Positions 33,135 through 33,557 of a stretch of DNA of 33,557 nucleotides are shown one piece after another. Under the pieces are notes generated by a model, which searched no databases, was not told the DNA's origin, and worked only from the letters and a program-made list of their open reading frames with translations. The stretch lies in assembly GCF_019207025.1 (NCBI RefSeq), contig NZ_JAEEGC010000164.1, positions 1 to 33,557 of the forward strand, written 5' to 3'. Within the stretch, counting starts at the first letter, position 1. The number at the start of each line of letters is the position of its first letter. The DNA comes from Clostridium thailandense. Its GTDB lineage: Bacteria; Bacillota; Clostridia; Clostridiales; Clostridiaceae. Made by a program: the position numbers and the translations under genes.

Positions 33135-33557
33135 TTAGTAATTTCCTTGTTGATGCATAGCTTCAGCAACTTTAACAAATCCAGCTATGTTAGCTCCAGC
33201 AACTAGATTATAACCAAAGCCATAATCTTCTGATGCTTTCTTACAGTTGTTGTAGATGTTAACCATTATTGCATGTAATTTTTCATCTACTTCTTCTTTT
33301 GTCCATGATAATCTCATGCTGTTTTGTGACATTTCAAGAGCTGAAGTAGCAACTCCACCTGCATTAGCAGCTTTTGAAGGTCCTACTATTACTCCATTCT
33401 TTTGGAAGTATTCTACTGCTTCATTTGTACATGGCATATTAGCAGCTTCACAAACAAATTTGATTCCATTTGCAACTATTTGTTTAGCATGTTCTAATTG
33501 TATATCATTTTGTACTGCACATGGCATTATGATATTAGCTTTAACATTCCATGGTTT
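33135..33557 (-). CDS. gdhA: Glutamate dehydrogenase, C-terminal part (runs off the window)
   Basis: About 140 residues, open to the window edge; the visible part begins KPWNVKANIIMPCAVQNDIQ. It contains FVCEAANMPCTNEAVEYF, GPSKAANAGGVATSALEMSQNS and YGFGYNLVAGANIAGFVKVAEAM, the C-terminal NAD(P)-domain motifs of the hexameric glutamate dehydrogenases of about 445 residues. The enzyme converts glutamate and 2-oxoglutarate, linking amino acid use with nitrogen supply. The ATG at 33527 is internal, not the start. Whether it belongs to the sigma-54 regulon cannot be told, because its promoter is outside the window. Confidence 0.92.
   Translation of the reverse strand, partial: KPWNVKANIIMPCAVQNDIQLEHAKQIVANGIKFVCEAANMPCTNEAVEYFQKNGVIVGPSKAANAGGVATSALEMSQNSMRLSWTKEEVDEKLHAIMVNIYNNCKKASEDYGFGYNLVAGANIAGFVKVAEAMHQQGNY

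Noticed and set aside
1..33557. CRISPR arrays, tRNA or rRNA genes, prophage or integrase genes
   Set aside because: No spaced direct repeats, cloverleaf sequences or matching proteins were seen on either strand.

Overview
The window is low-GC Firmicute DNA, most likely from a Clostridium-type anaerobe. The support is strong AGGAGG ribosome sites, frequent TTG starts (1559, 2724, 14590, 23172, 27567, 32890), intrinsic terminators after most units, and a close relationship of the encoded proteins to clostridial families. Every gene I accept is on the minus strand, so transcription runs from high to low coordinates. No rRNA, tRNA, CRISPR array or intact transposase gene was seen.

Layout from low to high coordinate. 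1-190: a long imperfect palindrome (MITE-like). 225-8294: ordinary accessory genes, namely a secreted GH113-like protein, a Cys-rich protein of unknown function, a YitT-family membrane protein, an EamA transporter, and a three-gene unit (zinc-finger/HTH/DUF2087/GIY-YIG-like regulator, MFS exporter, Vat-type streptogramin acetyltransferase homologue) behind a clear sigma-A promoter. 8403-14590: a remnant ABC ATPase gene and a complete oligopeptide-type ABC transporter operon (locus A). 14940-15860: a GGDEF protein. 16138-20772: locus B, a lipoprotein binding protein, two SAM methyltransferases and a MATE exporter. 21210-29217: locus C, two methyltransferases, two permeases, a binding protein, two ATPases and an AstE/aspartoacylase-like hydrolase. 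29589-30962: an APC-family amino acid/polyamine permease. 31217-32890: a sigma-54-dependent activator with PAS-like sensor regions. 33135 to the window edge: the C-terminal part of glutamate dehydrogenase.

The main discovery is regulatory. Five sigma-54 promoters, each with GG and GC spaced exactly 12 bases apart, precede the APC permease, locus C, locus B, locus A and the remnant ATPase. Three carry clear upstream palindromes built from the half-site GTYTCAAAAYGATA; the remnant carries degenerate copies. The only sigma-54 activator gene in the window lies at the head of the block. This looks like a compact, cis-encoded sigma-54 regulon of about 22 kb for uptake and modification of amino-acid-, peptide- or metallophore-like compounds.

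The four methyltransferases are one family, present as a pair in each of loci B and C. Their linkage to NikA/DppA-type binding proteins, a MATE exporter and an acyl-amino-acid hydrolase suggests either a methylated small-molecule export/re-import cycle or uptake followed by methylation and efflux. The substrate cannot be read from the sequence.
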